Below, in pieces: positions 16,268 to 23,620 of a stretch of 25,663 bases of DNA (within the stretch, counting starts at the first letter, position 1; each line of letters opens with the position of its first letter). The notes below the pieces were generated by a model that ran no database searches, had not been told where the DNA came from, and saw only the letters and a program-made list of their open reading frames with translations. The stretch spans positions 1-25,663 of the forward strand of contig WRJC01000041.1 in assembly GCA_009782405.1 (NCBI GenBank). Direction: 5' to 3'. Origin of the DNA: Oscillospiraceae bacterium (GTDB lineage Bacteria > Bacillota_A > Clostridia > Oscillospirales > WRJC01). Both the position numbers and the translations under genes were made by a program.

Positions 16268-17290
16268 CTATTTTGCCCCTGACTTATTCAGTATTTTTTT
16301 AAATGCGACAAGCGCCGGCCAGCACAAAAGCATAACCAAAACGAGAGCCGCGAAATTGTCGCCGGTTGTGGGCGCGGGCGAGGCCGGTTCCGGCAAGGCT
16401 TCCGTCGCCGGCTGCGCCGGGGCCACCGGCTCCTCGGCTTCGGCGTCGCCGGATTCCTGCGGCGCCTCTTGTTGTTCGGCCGGGGCGGGCGGGTCTCCGG
16501 CAAAGGTGCCCACATGGAACACCGCCACGCCGCCCACTTCGTCTTCCAGATCGGGCACATATGCGGCGTACCTGAAAACGGCGAGATATCCACCGTAATC
16601 GCTTCTGTCTACGTAATCGGAATGAGCCACGCCCTGCTGGATGTACATATACGCCCGCTGCGGGGGCTTGCCGTCGGGGGTCAGCCTTTCCCACGGAATC
16701 CTCAGCTCATATGTGGTCATCTTGGTGGCTTCGTCGCGCGTCACCGCCCCGATATCCAATATTTCATTCCCGTCCCACGGATTGGCGGCGTTTGACTGGC
16801 TGCCCGCGGAATAGATGCAAAGCTCTTCGCCGAGTCCCGCCGCGATTCTCGCCCTGTCTCTCATATCGTCGAAATCGTCGGTGACATTTGAGGCGAAGTC
16901 GAATTCCAGGTAATCGCCCTGCCATACTTCCGGCCCGGAAAACGGGTTATAGTGGTTGTCGTCCCGATAAGTCGTGCCCACATAAAAATAGCTGTCGTCA
17001 TATGTGGCGTAGAAGGTCATGTCCTTCGGCAAAACTATGTCGAGGATGTCGTCAAAGCCCTCGCCGTTCCAGTAAACGCCGGGATCGCCGTTGTTCAAGA
17101 CCGCTATCGGGTCGCCGTATTCGCCCGGATTTATCGTCCCGTCCGCCACGGGCGGGGTCGGGGTTTTGTAGATATTGAAATGGATTTGCCCGTGATCCTG
17201 CATATTTTGCGCAGAAAGCGCGGACACCGGAACGCAGAAGAGCGCCGAAACAAGGGTTGCGGTGACAATAATCGCCAATACTTTTTTCAT
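16268..17290 (-). CDS. Secreted surface protein with CBM9/DOMON-like domain
   Basis: The 340-residue protein starts with a signal peptide (MKKVLAIIVTATLVSALF, cleavage likely after VSA at 24). Residues about 45-245 match the carbohydrate-binding family 9/DOMON-like fold: PPVADGTINPGEYGDPIAV, then DMTFYATYDDSYFYVGTTY and VWQGDYLEFDF. A Pro/Glu/Ala linker (about 270-305) follows. The protein ends with APTTGDN, a hydrophobic stretch and a basic tail (KKILNKSGAK), which looks like a divergent sorting signal or a simple C-terminal membrane anchor. It is the last gene of a three-gene operon, 34 nt after the aldolase stop, with AAAGGGG upstream. It probably binds a carbohydrate at the cell surface. 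Confidence 0.85.
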   Translation of the reverse strand: MKKVLAIIVTATLVSALFCVPVSALSAQNMQDHGQIHFNIYKTPTPPVADGTINPGEYGDPIAVLNNGDPGVYWNGEGFDDILDIVLPKDMTFYATYDDSYFYVGTTYRDDNHYNPFSGPEVWQGDYLEFDFASNVTDDFDDMRDRARIAAGLGEELCIYSAGSQSNAANPWDGNEILDIGAVTRDEATKMTTYELRIPWERLTPDGKPPQRAYMYIQQGVAHSDYVDRSDYGGYLAVFRYAAYVPDLEDEVGGVAVFHVGTFAGDPPAPAEQQEAPQESGDAEAEEPVAPAQPATEALPEPASPAPTTGDNFAALVLVMLLCWPALVAFKKILNKSGAK

Positions 17291-17324
17291 AAATAATTGT
17301 TCCCCTTTATATGATTTTATATTT

Positions 17325-18233
17325 TTATTTTACAAATTCTTCGAGTTCCCGCGAAACCTCATAAAATGCCCCGAGTTCCAAATCCACGGAGGATGCGGGC
17401 GGGGCTTTTTGCGAGCGGCAGAAATGGTTTATGTCCAAGTTTTCGAAGAGCTTCAGGTAGCGTTTTGCGCTTTGCGGATATGCCCTGCATTCCATAACCG
17501 ACATCAAGCCGAGATATTTTTCGAGCCTTTTAGCCCTTTCATCGCGCAAATTTTTGCACAGCCACACATACAGCTCCGGGTGATAGTTGGCCATCACCCC
17601 GCAATAGCCGCTGTATCCGGATTTGAGGCTTTGGTACAGCGTGGCCGCGTTCGCGTTGTAGAGCTTGAACGGCGACCCGGCGACGGCAGCGGCGCGGCGC
17701 TCCATCATCGCGGCGTCGCACGAAGTGTCCTTCAAAAAAGCGAACCTTCCGCTCTTTGCCAAATAGGCGCATTCGGCCTCCGAAAGCAGCCTTTTTTTCG
17801 GGTGGGGGCATTCATATATGCCAATGGGCATCTGCTCCGGCATTTCTTTGATGATTTCGTCCACGGATTTCAAAAATTCGGTTTCGACCCCCTCGTCTTC
17901 GAGCCTGTTGCTCACAAACACCACGGCCTTCGGGCCGAGCTCGGCCAAAAGCCGGGCTTCTTTTATCTGGAGCCTTATATCCTGCTCCACATTGCCGCTC
18001 ACGATCACCTCGGTTCTGTCGCCTGCGGCTTTGATCACGTGCTTTGCGAGATCATATCGCTCTTTAGCCGAAAGCCAAAACATTTCGCTGGATTGGCATA
18101 CCGCGAAAATGCCGTCCACGCCGTTATTTATGTACCATTCGACCAAAATATCCACTCCGCCGTAGTCTATTTTGCCCTCCTCCGAAAATGGCGTGATCAT
18201 CGTGGCCCATACGCCGTCTTTTATGTTTTCCAT
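17325..18233 (-). CDS. Dihydrodipicolinate synthase/N-acetylneuraminate lyase family aldolase
   Basis: This 302-residue TIM-barrel protein has the class I aldolase features of the DapA/NanA family. The N-terminus is GVWATMITPFSEEGKIDYGG. CQSSEMFWL at 46-54 stands where DapA has GTTGE, Tyr140 lies in YECPHP, and Schiff-base Lys168 in FAFLKDTSCD. The family condenses or cleaves pyruvate with an aldehyde. The changed GTTGE motif and the setting between two carbohydrate-binding surface proteins argue against a biosynthetic DapA. They suggest a sugar-acid or sialic-acid-like aldolase, as an inference. It is the middle gene of the operon, 87 nt after the first gene, with the REP palindrome C between them and AGGGGGG as ribosome binding site. 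Confidence 0.88.
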   Translation of the reverse strand: MENIKDGVWATMITPFSEEGKIDYGGVDILVEWYINNGVDGIFAVCQSSEMFWLSAKERYDLAKHVIKAAGDRTEVIVSGNVEQDIRLQIKEARLLAELGPKAVVFVSNRLEDEGVETEFLKSVDEIIKEMPEQMPIGIYECPHPKKRLLSEAECAYLAKSGRFAFLKDTSCDAAMMERRAAAVAGSPFKLYNANAATLYQSLKSGYSGYCGVMANYHPELYVWLCKNLRDERAKRLEKYLGLMSVMECRAYPQSAKRYLKLFENLDINHFCRSQKAPPASSVDLELGAFYEVSRELEEFVK

Positions 18234-18263
18234 TGGGTTTTGCCCCCCTTTTATCTTAATATC

Positions 18264-18290
18264 TTCGAATGGGAAATGTTTTTGCCGACT
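18264..18290 (+). repeat. 27-bp inverted repeat, left copy (tail beside REP C)
   Basis: This segment matches the reverse complement of 19311-19337 at 25 of 27 positions. The shared core reads AAATGTTTTTGCCGACT on this strand. On the minus strand it follows REP copy C after eight bases and lies just upstream of the aldolase ribosome binding site. Confidence 0.8.
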
Positions 18291-18297
18291 ATTGTTG

Positions 18298-18324
18298 CGG
18301 GCGACCGAGGACGGTCGCCCCTAC
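18298..18324 (-). repeat. REP palindrome C (at the end of the CBM35-like gene)
   Basis: On the minus strand GTAG (18324-18321) precedes the stem 18320-18313 / 18306-18299 with loop GTCCTC. It is identical to copy B over 29 bases. The TAG of the foot is the stop codon of the gene at 18321-19232, so the palindrome starts exactly at the coding end. Confidence 0.88.
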
Positions 18325-19232
18325 GCTTTGTTTCTGATTTTCGCCGCTCCGAATGCCGATGCCGATGCCGCAAAGAGAAGCAAAACAAGCATGAGCGCGG
18401 CATTGTCCGAAGTCTGCGGCGCGGTGGGCGCGGGTGCGGCGGGAGCCGGGGCGGGCTGCTCGGGAGCTGGCTCCGGGGCGGCCTCCGGGGCTTGTTCGGG
18501 TTCGGGCTCGGGGGCGGGGTTCTCCGCAGCAAGCCTTTCGGTCCAGTACTGTTCCGGGGTCTTTCCGAAATCGGCGAACGGCTCTTTTCTGAAATGCTCC
18601 ATGTTGCAAAAGCCGCAAACATACGTTTCATTGCCCGGAACGTCGCCGGGGTCATAGTCGGGATCGTCGGTTATTATCACTTGGTCGATAAAATGGTTGA
18701 TCTCGCGGCAGGTGAATTCGATCGAGTTGGCGCCCGCCTTTAAATTCATGTGCACCGGGGTGTGGCGGCACTGGTTGTTGGCTTCGCCCCATTCGGACCA
18801 GCCGTTTGCCAGCGGTTCGTCGCCGCGCCTGTTGTTTCTTATCCAGTACCATCTGTTGTACATGAAATAATCGGGGTCTTCCTCCCCGGCCGCCTCGTCG
18901 AAGTCGAACACCAACTGCTCGCCGTCATAATCGTAGAACACTGAATTGTCGCCTTGGCTCGTATGCCAGACTTTGAGCCAGACATAATAAACGCCGTCGG
19001 CCGGAAGGGTGAAATTCACGGTGAAGGACTGGTCGTTTGCGGTGTCGGCCGTGATCATCTTGCCCACCGCCCCGGCGTTGCCGTCGACGATCGTGTATCC
19101 GTCGAGCACGCAGTCTTCCGCTTCGATGAACAGCATGAACGTCTCGGCGGCCGGCCTGGCAAAAACGCCAAGCGACAAAGCCGCAGACAACACAGCAGTG
19201 AAAAGCAAAATCGCGGTTAGCTTTTTTTTCAT
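18321..19232 (-). CDS. Secreted surface protein with CBM35/CBM6-like domain
   Basis: The 303-residue protein has a signal peptide (MKKKLTAILLFTAVLSAALS, cleavage near VFA at 25). A beta-sandwich domain of the CBM6/CBM35 type follows: FMLFIEAEDCVLDG, LPADGVYYVWLKVWH, GANSIEFTCREINHFIDQVIITDDP, with conserved Glu, Trp and Asp. A short CGFCNMEH segment with two Cys precedes a long Pro/Glu/Ala stalk (about 239-268). The C-terminus is PQTSDN, a hydrophobic stretch and KIRNKA, a divergent sorting-signal-like tail shared with the protein at 16268-17290. GGAGG lies about 12 nt before the ATG. It is the first gene of the operon behind a perfect sigma-A promoter. It probably binds glycans at the surface. 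Confidence 0.87.
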   Translation of the reverse strand: MKKKLTAILLFTAVLSAALSLGVFARPAAETFMLFIEAEDCVLDGYTIVDGNAGAVGKMITADTANDQSFTVNFTLPADGVYYVWLKVWHTSQGDNSVFYDYDGEQLVFDFDEAAGEEDPDYFMYNRWYWIRNNRRGDEPLANGWSEWGEANNQCRHTPVHMNLKAGANSIEFTCREINHFIDQVIITDDPDYDPGDVPGNETYVCGFCNMEHFRKEPFADFGKTPEQYWTERLAAENPAPEPEPEQAPEAAPEPAPEQPAPAPAAPAPTAPQTSDNAALMLVLLLFAASASAFGAAKIRNKA

Positions 19233-19310
19233 AAATAAATAATACCTCCGGAATTGTTATTTAAGTGCAAATTGCAGATGATTGGCGTGAGCTGCATATC
19301 CGCTGCACGC

Positions 19311-19337
19311 AGTCGGCAAAAACATTTACCATCCGAA
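19311..19337 (-). repeat. 27-bp inverted repeat, right copy, with adjoining hairpin at 19285-19310
   Basis: The segment is the inverted partner of 18264-18290. On the plus strand it is directly preceded by a hairpin: GCGTGAGC (19285-19292) pairs with GCT-G-CACGC (19302-19310) with one bulged G. It thus has the same order of hairpin then conserved tail as the REP C copy. It lies in the leader of the 18321-19232 gene. Confidence 0.75.
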
Positions 19338-19358
19338 TTTGGGGCTGCTCCCGACTGT

Positions 19359-19387
19359 ATTATACCATATGATATTTTTATTGTCAA
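19359..19387 (-). promoter_or_regulatory. Consensus promoter of the surface-protein/aldolase operon
   Basis: On the minus strand TTGACA (19387-19382), a 17-bp spacer and TATAAT (19364-19359) are a perfect consensus. Transcription would start near 19352 and leave a structured leader of about 120 nt that contains the right copy of the 27-bp repeat. Confidence 0.8.
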
Positions 19388-19393
19388 TAGCCC

Positions 19394-19422
19394 TTGATTT
19401 TTTATTCGTTTAATGGTATAAT
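19394..19422 (+). promoter_or_regulatory. Promoter of the ABC exporter gene
   Basis: TTGATT (19394-19399), a 17-bp spacer and an extended-TG TATAAT (19417-19422) precede the gene by about 32 bp. Its -35 box lies only six bases from the -35 of the divergent promoter, so the two polymerases cannot both bind freely. Confidence 0.75.
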
Positions 19423-19454
19423 TTTTTTCATGAATTAAAAATGGAGGCCGCTTT

Positions 19455-21203
19455 ATGATAATTCTCGCAAAAGTGTACAAGTCAGCAAAAAAATACTGGA
19501 AATTCATCGCGTTTTCCGCGCTGGTGATGCTTGGGCTCACCGCGATAAACTTAGTCGCGCCCAGGCTCACGCAAAACATGGTCAAAATACTCGAGGACAA
19601 CATAAAAATGGGCGGCGACGCCGAAAAGCTCTTAGGCGACGTCATATTCATCGCCTCCGCATTGCTCGCGGTATTTTTGCTGCGGGCGCTTCTGACTTTT
19701 TTGCAAAATTACGTGAGCCATTACGCGGCCTGGAATTTCGTCGCGGAGATAAGGACAAATATATACGGCCACCTGCAAAGGCTTTCGGTGGGCTATTACC
19801 ACGACAAGCAGACGGGCCAGCTTATGTCCAGGGTGATGAACGACACCGCCGCTTTTGAGACTTTGATCGCCCATGCGATCCCCGATTTGGTTTCGAGCAT
19901 CATACTGTTCGTCGGGGTCACGATAATTTTGTTCTGGACGAATCCGGTTCTCGCGGGGCTGACCTGCATCCCGATACCCTTTATTTTGCTCACGACCCCG
20001 CTGATAAAAAAGATCAGGGCGATGCACAAGGACGCGCAGGTGTTCGTGGGCGACCTGAATTCGAAATTGCAGGACAATTTTTCGGGCATAAAAGAAATAC
20101 AGATATTCACCAGGGAAGACGACGAATATGCGGATGTGGGCAAAAAGGCCTCGAAACACGCGGGCGCGCTGATCAAGGCGCTGTTCTACGGGGCCATCAT
20201 GCACCCGATCATCGGGTTTTTGACTTCGCTTGGAAATGTGATCGTGATCGGCGTGGGCGGCTATCTGGTTTTGTTCGACAGGGGAATGGACATATCCGCC
20301 GTGGTGGGGTTCTTGATGTACCTTTCGCTTTTCTACGGCCCTGTGGCCAGCTTTGCGAGGATCATCGAGGATATGCAAGCGGGCATAGCGGGAGGCGAGC
20401 GCGTTTTCGAAATCTTGGATGCGGAAACCGACGTAAAAGAAATCCAAAAGGCTCAAGTCCTGCAAAAGGCGGGGGGCTCCATAGCTTTCGAGAACGTCAG
20501 CTTCAGCTACAACGAGGACGGGCCGGTGCTGAAAAACGTGAGTTTTGAAGTGCCCGCCAAAAAGATGTTCGCGCTCGTGGGTCCCACGGGGGTGGGGAAA
20601 ACCACCGTGGCCGCGCTGATCCCCAGGTTCTACGACCCCGAAAAGGGGAGGATTTTGCTCGATGGGCGCGACATAAAAGAGGTCACGCTCAAAAGCCTGC
20701 GGGAGAATATAAGCATGGTTTTGCAGGATGTGTTTTTGTTCAACGGCACGATAAAGGAAAATATTTTGTATGGGCGGCCCGGCGCTTCGGACCAAGAAGT
20801 CGAAAATGCGGCGAAAATGGCCTGCATACACGATTTCATAGATGGGCTCCCGCAAAAATACGAAACGGTGGTGGGCGAGCGCGGGGTCAGGCTTTCCGGC
20901 GGCCAGAAACAGAGGATATCGATAGCGCGCAGCCTTTTATGCGGCTCGCCGGTGCTGATCTTGGACGAGGCCACTTCCGCGGTGGACACCGAAACCGAGC
21001 AGGAGATTCAGGACGCCATCCAAAAAATCGCGGGCTCATGCACCTTGGTGGTGATCGCCCACAGGCTTTCCACCGTCAAGCGCGCGGACTGCATCATCGT
21101 GCTCGAAGAAGGCGAAGTGAGGGAAACGGGCAGCCACGACGAGCTGATAGCAAAAGGAGGCGCCTACCGGCGCCTCGTGGAAATGCAGAACATAAAAAAT
21201 TAG
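19455..21203 (+). CDS. ABC exporter half-transporter, permease fused to ATPase (MsbA/multidrug type)
   Basis: The 582-residue protein has a six-helix exporter domain (about 1-320). The ATPase domain has Walker A GPTGVGKTT at 376-384, the signature LSGGQ at 480-484, Walker B VLILDE at 500-505 and the H-loop His536 in IAHRLST. It should homodimerise, since no second half-transporter is next to it, and export a lipid, drug or peptide. GGAGG lies 7 nt before the ATG. It is monocistronic, with the next gene convergent 12 bp away. There is no accessory peptidase domain. The substrate cannot be told from the sequence. Confidence 0.93.
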   Translation: MIILAKVYKSAKKYWKFIAFSALVMLGLTAINLVAPRLTQNMVKILEDNIKMGGDAEKLLGDVIFIASALLAVFLLRALLTFLQNYVSHYAAWNFVAEIRTNIYGHLQRLSVGYYHDKQTGQLMSRVMNDTAAFETLIAHAIPDLVSSIILFVGVTIILFWTNPVLAGLTCIPIPFILLTTPLIKKIRAMHKDAQVFVGDLNSKLQDNFSGIKEIQIFTREDDEYADVGKKASKHAGALIKALFYGAIMHPIIGFLTSLGNVIVIGVGGYLVLFDRGMDISAVVGFLMYLSLFYGPVASFARIIEDMQAGIAGGERVFEILDAETDVKEIQKAQVLQKAGGSIAFENVSFSYNEDGPVLKNVSFEVPAKKMFALVGPTGVGKTTVAALIPRFYDPEKGRILLDGRDIKEVTLKSLRENISMVLQDVFLFNGTIKENILYGRPGASDQEVENAAKMACIHDFIDGLPQKYETVVGERGVRLSGGQKQRISIARSLLCGSPVLILDEATSAVDTETEQEIQDAIQKIAGSCTLVVIAHRLSTVKRADCIIVLEEGEVRETGSHDELIAKGGAYRRLVEMQNIKN

Positions 21204-21215
21204 AAGCAATATCTT

Positions 21216-22712
21216 TTAGTCAAGCTGCAAAAATTTTTCGTTGAAATTGGCGAACGCCTTTTCGAACGCACCCAAATTTTTTTCGTAATACGACGTTATG
21301 TCGGAAGTTCCGCCATGAATCTGGTTCAATAGCTGATTGATGCCATTGAGGCTTCCGGAATACAGAGTCCCGGGCGTAAGAGTGCTTCCAGCGACGAGAA
21401 TATCCAACATTTGCGAAGATTCCTCGTCTCGGTTGTATTTGTTTTTCAGCGCCACTTCAAAATACGCGGGAGTGACCGTTCTGTAGCCCTCGGCCGCAAG
21501 CGCTTCCGTGACCGCCCCTATCACCGCATACTTTTCGGGATCGGCCGTGACGGGAACGCACAGCAGGGAATGATCGTTATGGGGATGCGTGTAATACCCG
21601 TCCTGTGATTTATCGTATTTCGGATAGGGCAGTATTCCGTAATCCGAGGCCATATCCCTGAAAACTTCCGACCACTTCAAAAAACCCCCGTTAAATAAGG
21701 CCTGATCGTTGGTGAAAATCTGTTTTCCCCATACCCAGTCGGTGTCGTCGAAAAGTTTCATCGGATACGATGCCCGGTCATTCCAAAATGCGTGTAATTT
21801 ATCGTATGCGCTCACGAATTTCTCGTTGTAAACCGCGAGCTTGAGCGTTCCGCCGCTTTCTGTTTCGGACAGAGGCAGCTGAAAGGCTGACAAATAAACA
21901 TCGAACGAAAGCGATAAGTGACCGTACAAGTCTTCTTTATCGTATATTCCGTCTCCGTTTAAGTCCTTTGAAACGCTTTTGGCGATTTCAGAGTATTTGT
22001 CAAATATCCATTCTCCGTCAAGCACCAGCTGATACAGATTCGGAATGGCGAAGTCCTGCGCGATGGTCTTGTTAAAGAAAATGCAATTTATGCCCCTTAA
22101 AAGGGTGAGCGTGTATTCTCCCGTTATAAAGTGCGCTTTATTCGCGATTTCCAAATTTGCCGTTATGGAATCGGGCCACCACGGTTTTTCATAATCTATA
22201 TGCGGAAACTTGGCAAGGTTTACAAAATTGCCGTCGAGGGCGAGCGGAGTCGTATAATATGCGTAACTCGCAATGATATCAAAGTCGTCGCTTCCCGAGT
22301 TGATGGAATTTCGTATGGCCGAAAGAAAAATGCCTTGTTCGTTCCAGCCTCCCATTGTTTTCACGGGAACGATTTTTGCGTTGAGCCTGTTTTCAACCGA
22401 CATTTGCCGCCTGTATAATGCGTCGTTGACCACCTCGCCGATTTCCTCCGCGATAAACTCGCAGTTGTAATCGTCGTCTTCCCTGCATAAAACCCTGTAT
22501 TCGGCGCCGCCGAAATCAAGATTGTCCGGCAGGTTGTCTCTGTAGTTTTCACGATTGCGTTCATCGGAACTCCCGATAGATCCGTCCGTCGGCGATTCCG
22601 GCGAAACAGACGAGTCAGCTTCGCCGCTGTTCAATGATGCGCCGTCCCCGCCATTGCAGCCCGCAAACGATATGCAAAACGCAAGCAAGACAGCCGAAAT
22701 TACTTTTTTCAT
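21216..22712 (-). CDS. Extracellular solute-binding lipoprotein (sugar ABC transporter type)
   Basis: The 498-residue protein starts with a lipoprotein signal peptide ending FAGC (Cys19 lipidated), followed by a Ser/Gly/Asp-rich linker. The body has family-1 solute-binding features typical of clostridial sugar-binding proteins: YNCEFIAEEIGEVVNDALYRR, FDIIASYAYYTTPLA, NCIFFNKTIAQDF and WSEVFRDMASDYGILPYPKYD. Residues 250-264 read DLNGDGIYDKEDLYG, a calcium-loop-like segment. An ATG at 22769 is in frame but lies inside the -35 box. The start at 22712 has AAAGGAG about 11 nt upstream and gives the proper signal peptide. No permease genes are adjacent, so its transporter is elsewhere or it acts as an orphan receptor. 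Confidence 0.9.
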   Translation of the reverse strand: MKKVISAVLLAFCISFAGCNGGDGASLNSGEADSSVSPESPTDGSIGSSDERNRENYRDNLPDNLDFGGAEYRVLCREDDDYNCEFIAEEIGEVVNDALYRRQMSVENRLNAKIVPVKTMGGWNEQGIFLSAIRNSINSGSDDFDIIASYAYYTTPLALDGNFVNLAKFPHIDYEKPWWPDSITANLEIANKAHFITGEYTLTLLRGINCIFFNKTIAQDFAIPNLYQLVLDGEWIFDKYSEIAKSVSKDLNGDGIYDKEDLYGHLSLSFDVYLSAFQLPLSETESGGTLKLAVYNEKFVSAYDKLHAFWNDRASYPMKLFDDTDWVWGKQIFTNDQALFNGGFLKWSEVFRDMASDYGILPYPKYDKSQDGYYTHPHNDHSLLCVPVTADPEKYAVIGAVTEALAAEGYRTVTPAYFEVALKNKYNRDEESSQMLDILVAGSTLTPGTLYSGSLNGINQLLNQIHGGTSDITSYYEKNLGAFEKAFANFNEKFLQLD

Positions 22713-22740
22713 CTGCAAAATATCTCCTTTCCATGCACCC

Positions 22741-22769
22741 ATTTTAACCCATTTTTTGCTCTTTTTCAA
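22741..22769 (-). promoter_or_regulatory. Promoter of the solute-binding lipoprotein gene
   Basis: On the minus strand TTGAAA (22769-22764), a 17-bp spacer and TAAAAT (22746-22741) give a start near 22734 and a 22-nt leader. Confidence 0.7.
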
Positions 22770-22803
22770 TCCCTTTTATGTGAAATTTTTGCTAACTTTT
22801 CCC

Positions 22804-22896
22804 CTGCAGAAAGTCTACAACGTCAACGCAGGGCGTAACCCTAAAATCATGCGATGAAGCAATACATTGCACGAGTATTCTGCGTTATTTCAAAGA
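22804..22896 (+). pseudogene. Fragment of a decayed Rpn-family gene
   Basis: In one plus frame this stretch reads KVYNVNAGRNPKIMR, stop, SNTLHEYSALFQR. The intact Rpn protein at 4562-5470 reads TVYNINKGQNPKIMDRSVTLSGYST in its middle. Ten of 13 residues from VYN to KIM match, and similarity resumes after the stop (TL-x-x-YS). The DNA also aligns over about 40 bases. No upstream or downstream part of the gene is recognisable. It lies between the lipoprotein promoter and the sigma-factor gene. Confidence 0.65.
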
Positions 22897-22909
22897 ATTT
22901 TATATTATT

Positions 22910-22939
22910 TGAAACTTTTTTTGTGTTACTCGCCGTTAT
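22910..22939 (+). promoter_or_regulatory. Possible ECF-type promoter of the sigma-factor operon
   Basis: TGAAAC (22910-22915) is followed after 18 bases by CGTTAT (22934-22939), reminiscent of ECF promoters (TGAAAC and CGT). No well-spaced sigma-A promoter is seen here. The spacer is slightly long, so this is a weak call. Confidence 0.3.
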
Positions 22940-23006
22940 TATAGTGAGAGAATAATTATTCTGACAAAATAACCTTTATTTAAAAAGACGAGGCGGTGAT
23001 ACAACA

Positions 23007-23615
23007 ATGATTGATTCAAAAATCATCTCAATGAAAGACGGCGATATAATGGCTGGCTCAGATATAGTTTCGCGGTTCAACGAAATATATGATTCCACAA
23101 ATAAATATATATTGGCGTTTATTACATCGAAGTGCGGCAATACAGCCGATATAAACGATATTTTTCAAGAAACCTATATGGAATTATATCAGCTTATGAG
23201 CAAACGCGGGGCAGATTATATAACAGCCGAAAAAGCACTTGTGACAAAGATAGCGAAACAAAAACTCGCCCGGCATTATTCATTGGCGAAACGGTTGCAA
23301 ATGTTCATCCCTATTTCGGCAAGAAAGAAAGACAGCGACAACGAAGAAATCGACTTGTCCGACGCGGCTGCGGATTCATTTTTGGCCGAGGACAGCACGG
23401 AAGACTACGTGGTAAATCAAATATTGGTGGAAAACGCACGAAAATTCATCCAGACAAAACCGGCGGAGGTCGAAAAGATATTTTATCTTTTTTACGATGT
23501 AGGGCTGACTATTCCCGAAATCGCGGAAAATCTTTCATTGAGCGAATCGAGCGTCAAAAACAAGCTCTACCGCACCGTCAAAGAATTGCAGAATTTATTA
23601 GAAAAAGAGGTGTAA
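23007..23615 (+). CDS. RNA polymerase sigma factor, ECF-like sigma-70 family
   Basis: This 202-residue protein has sigma region 2 at about 20-95 (FNEIYDSTNKYILAFITSK, then DINDIFQETYMELY). Region 4 is at about 150-195, with a helix-turn-helix LTIPEIAENLSLSESSVKNKLYRTVKELQ. There is no region 3, as in ECF factors. An acidic linker with runs of Asp and Glu joins the two regions. The start at 23007 has AGGCGGTGAT upstream; Met9 and Met15 have no such site. The following gene, 5 bp away, encodes a membrane protein with an anti-sigma layout, so the pair should form a signal-responsive switch. Targets and signal are unknown. Confidence 0.9.
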   Translation: MIDSKIISMKDGDIMAGSDIVSRFNEIYDSTNKYILAFITSKCGNTADINDIFQETYMELYQLMSKRGADYITAEKALVTKIAKQKLARHYSLAKRLQMFIPISARKKDSDNEEIDLSDAAADSFLAEDSTEDYVVNQILVENARKFIQTKPAEVEKIFYLFYDVGLTIPEIAENLSLSESSVKNKLYRTVKELQNLLEKEV

Positions 23616-23620
23616 TCACA

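Noticed and set aside
17262..18743. 493-codon plus-strand open frame opposite the aldolase gene
   Set aside because: It covers the aldolase and parts of both surface-protein genes antisense, has no recognisable domains, and the REP palindrome lies inside it.
19632..20855. 407-codon minus-strand frame opposite the ABC exporter
   Set aside because: It is His/Gln/Arg-rich without domains, while the opposite strand has all ABC motifs.
22713..22769. Longer start for the solute-binding lipoprotein
   Set aside because: It would add 19 residues before a normal lipoprotein signal peptide and lies inside the likely promoter.
23132..23620. N-terminal extension of the anti-sigma frame through the sigma gene
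   Set aside because: The extension is a shifted-frame overlap with the sigma factor. A good ribosome binding site and family-like start lie at 23621.
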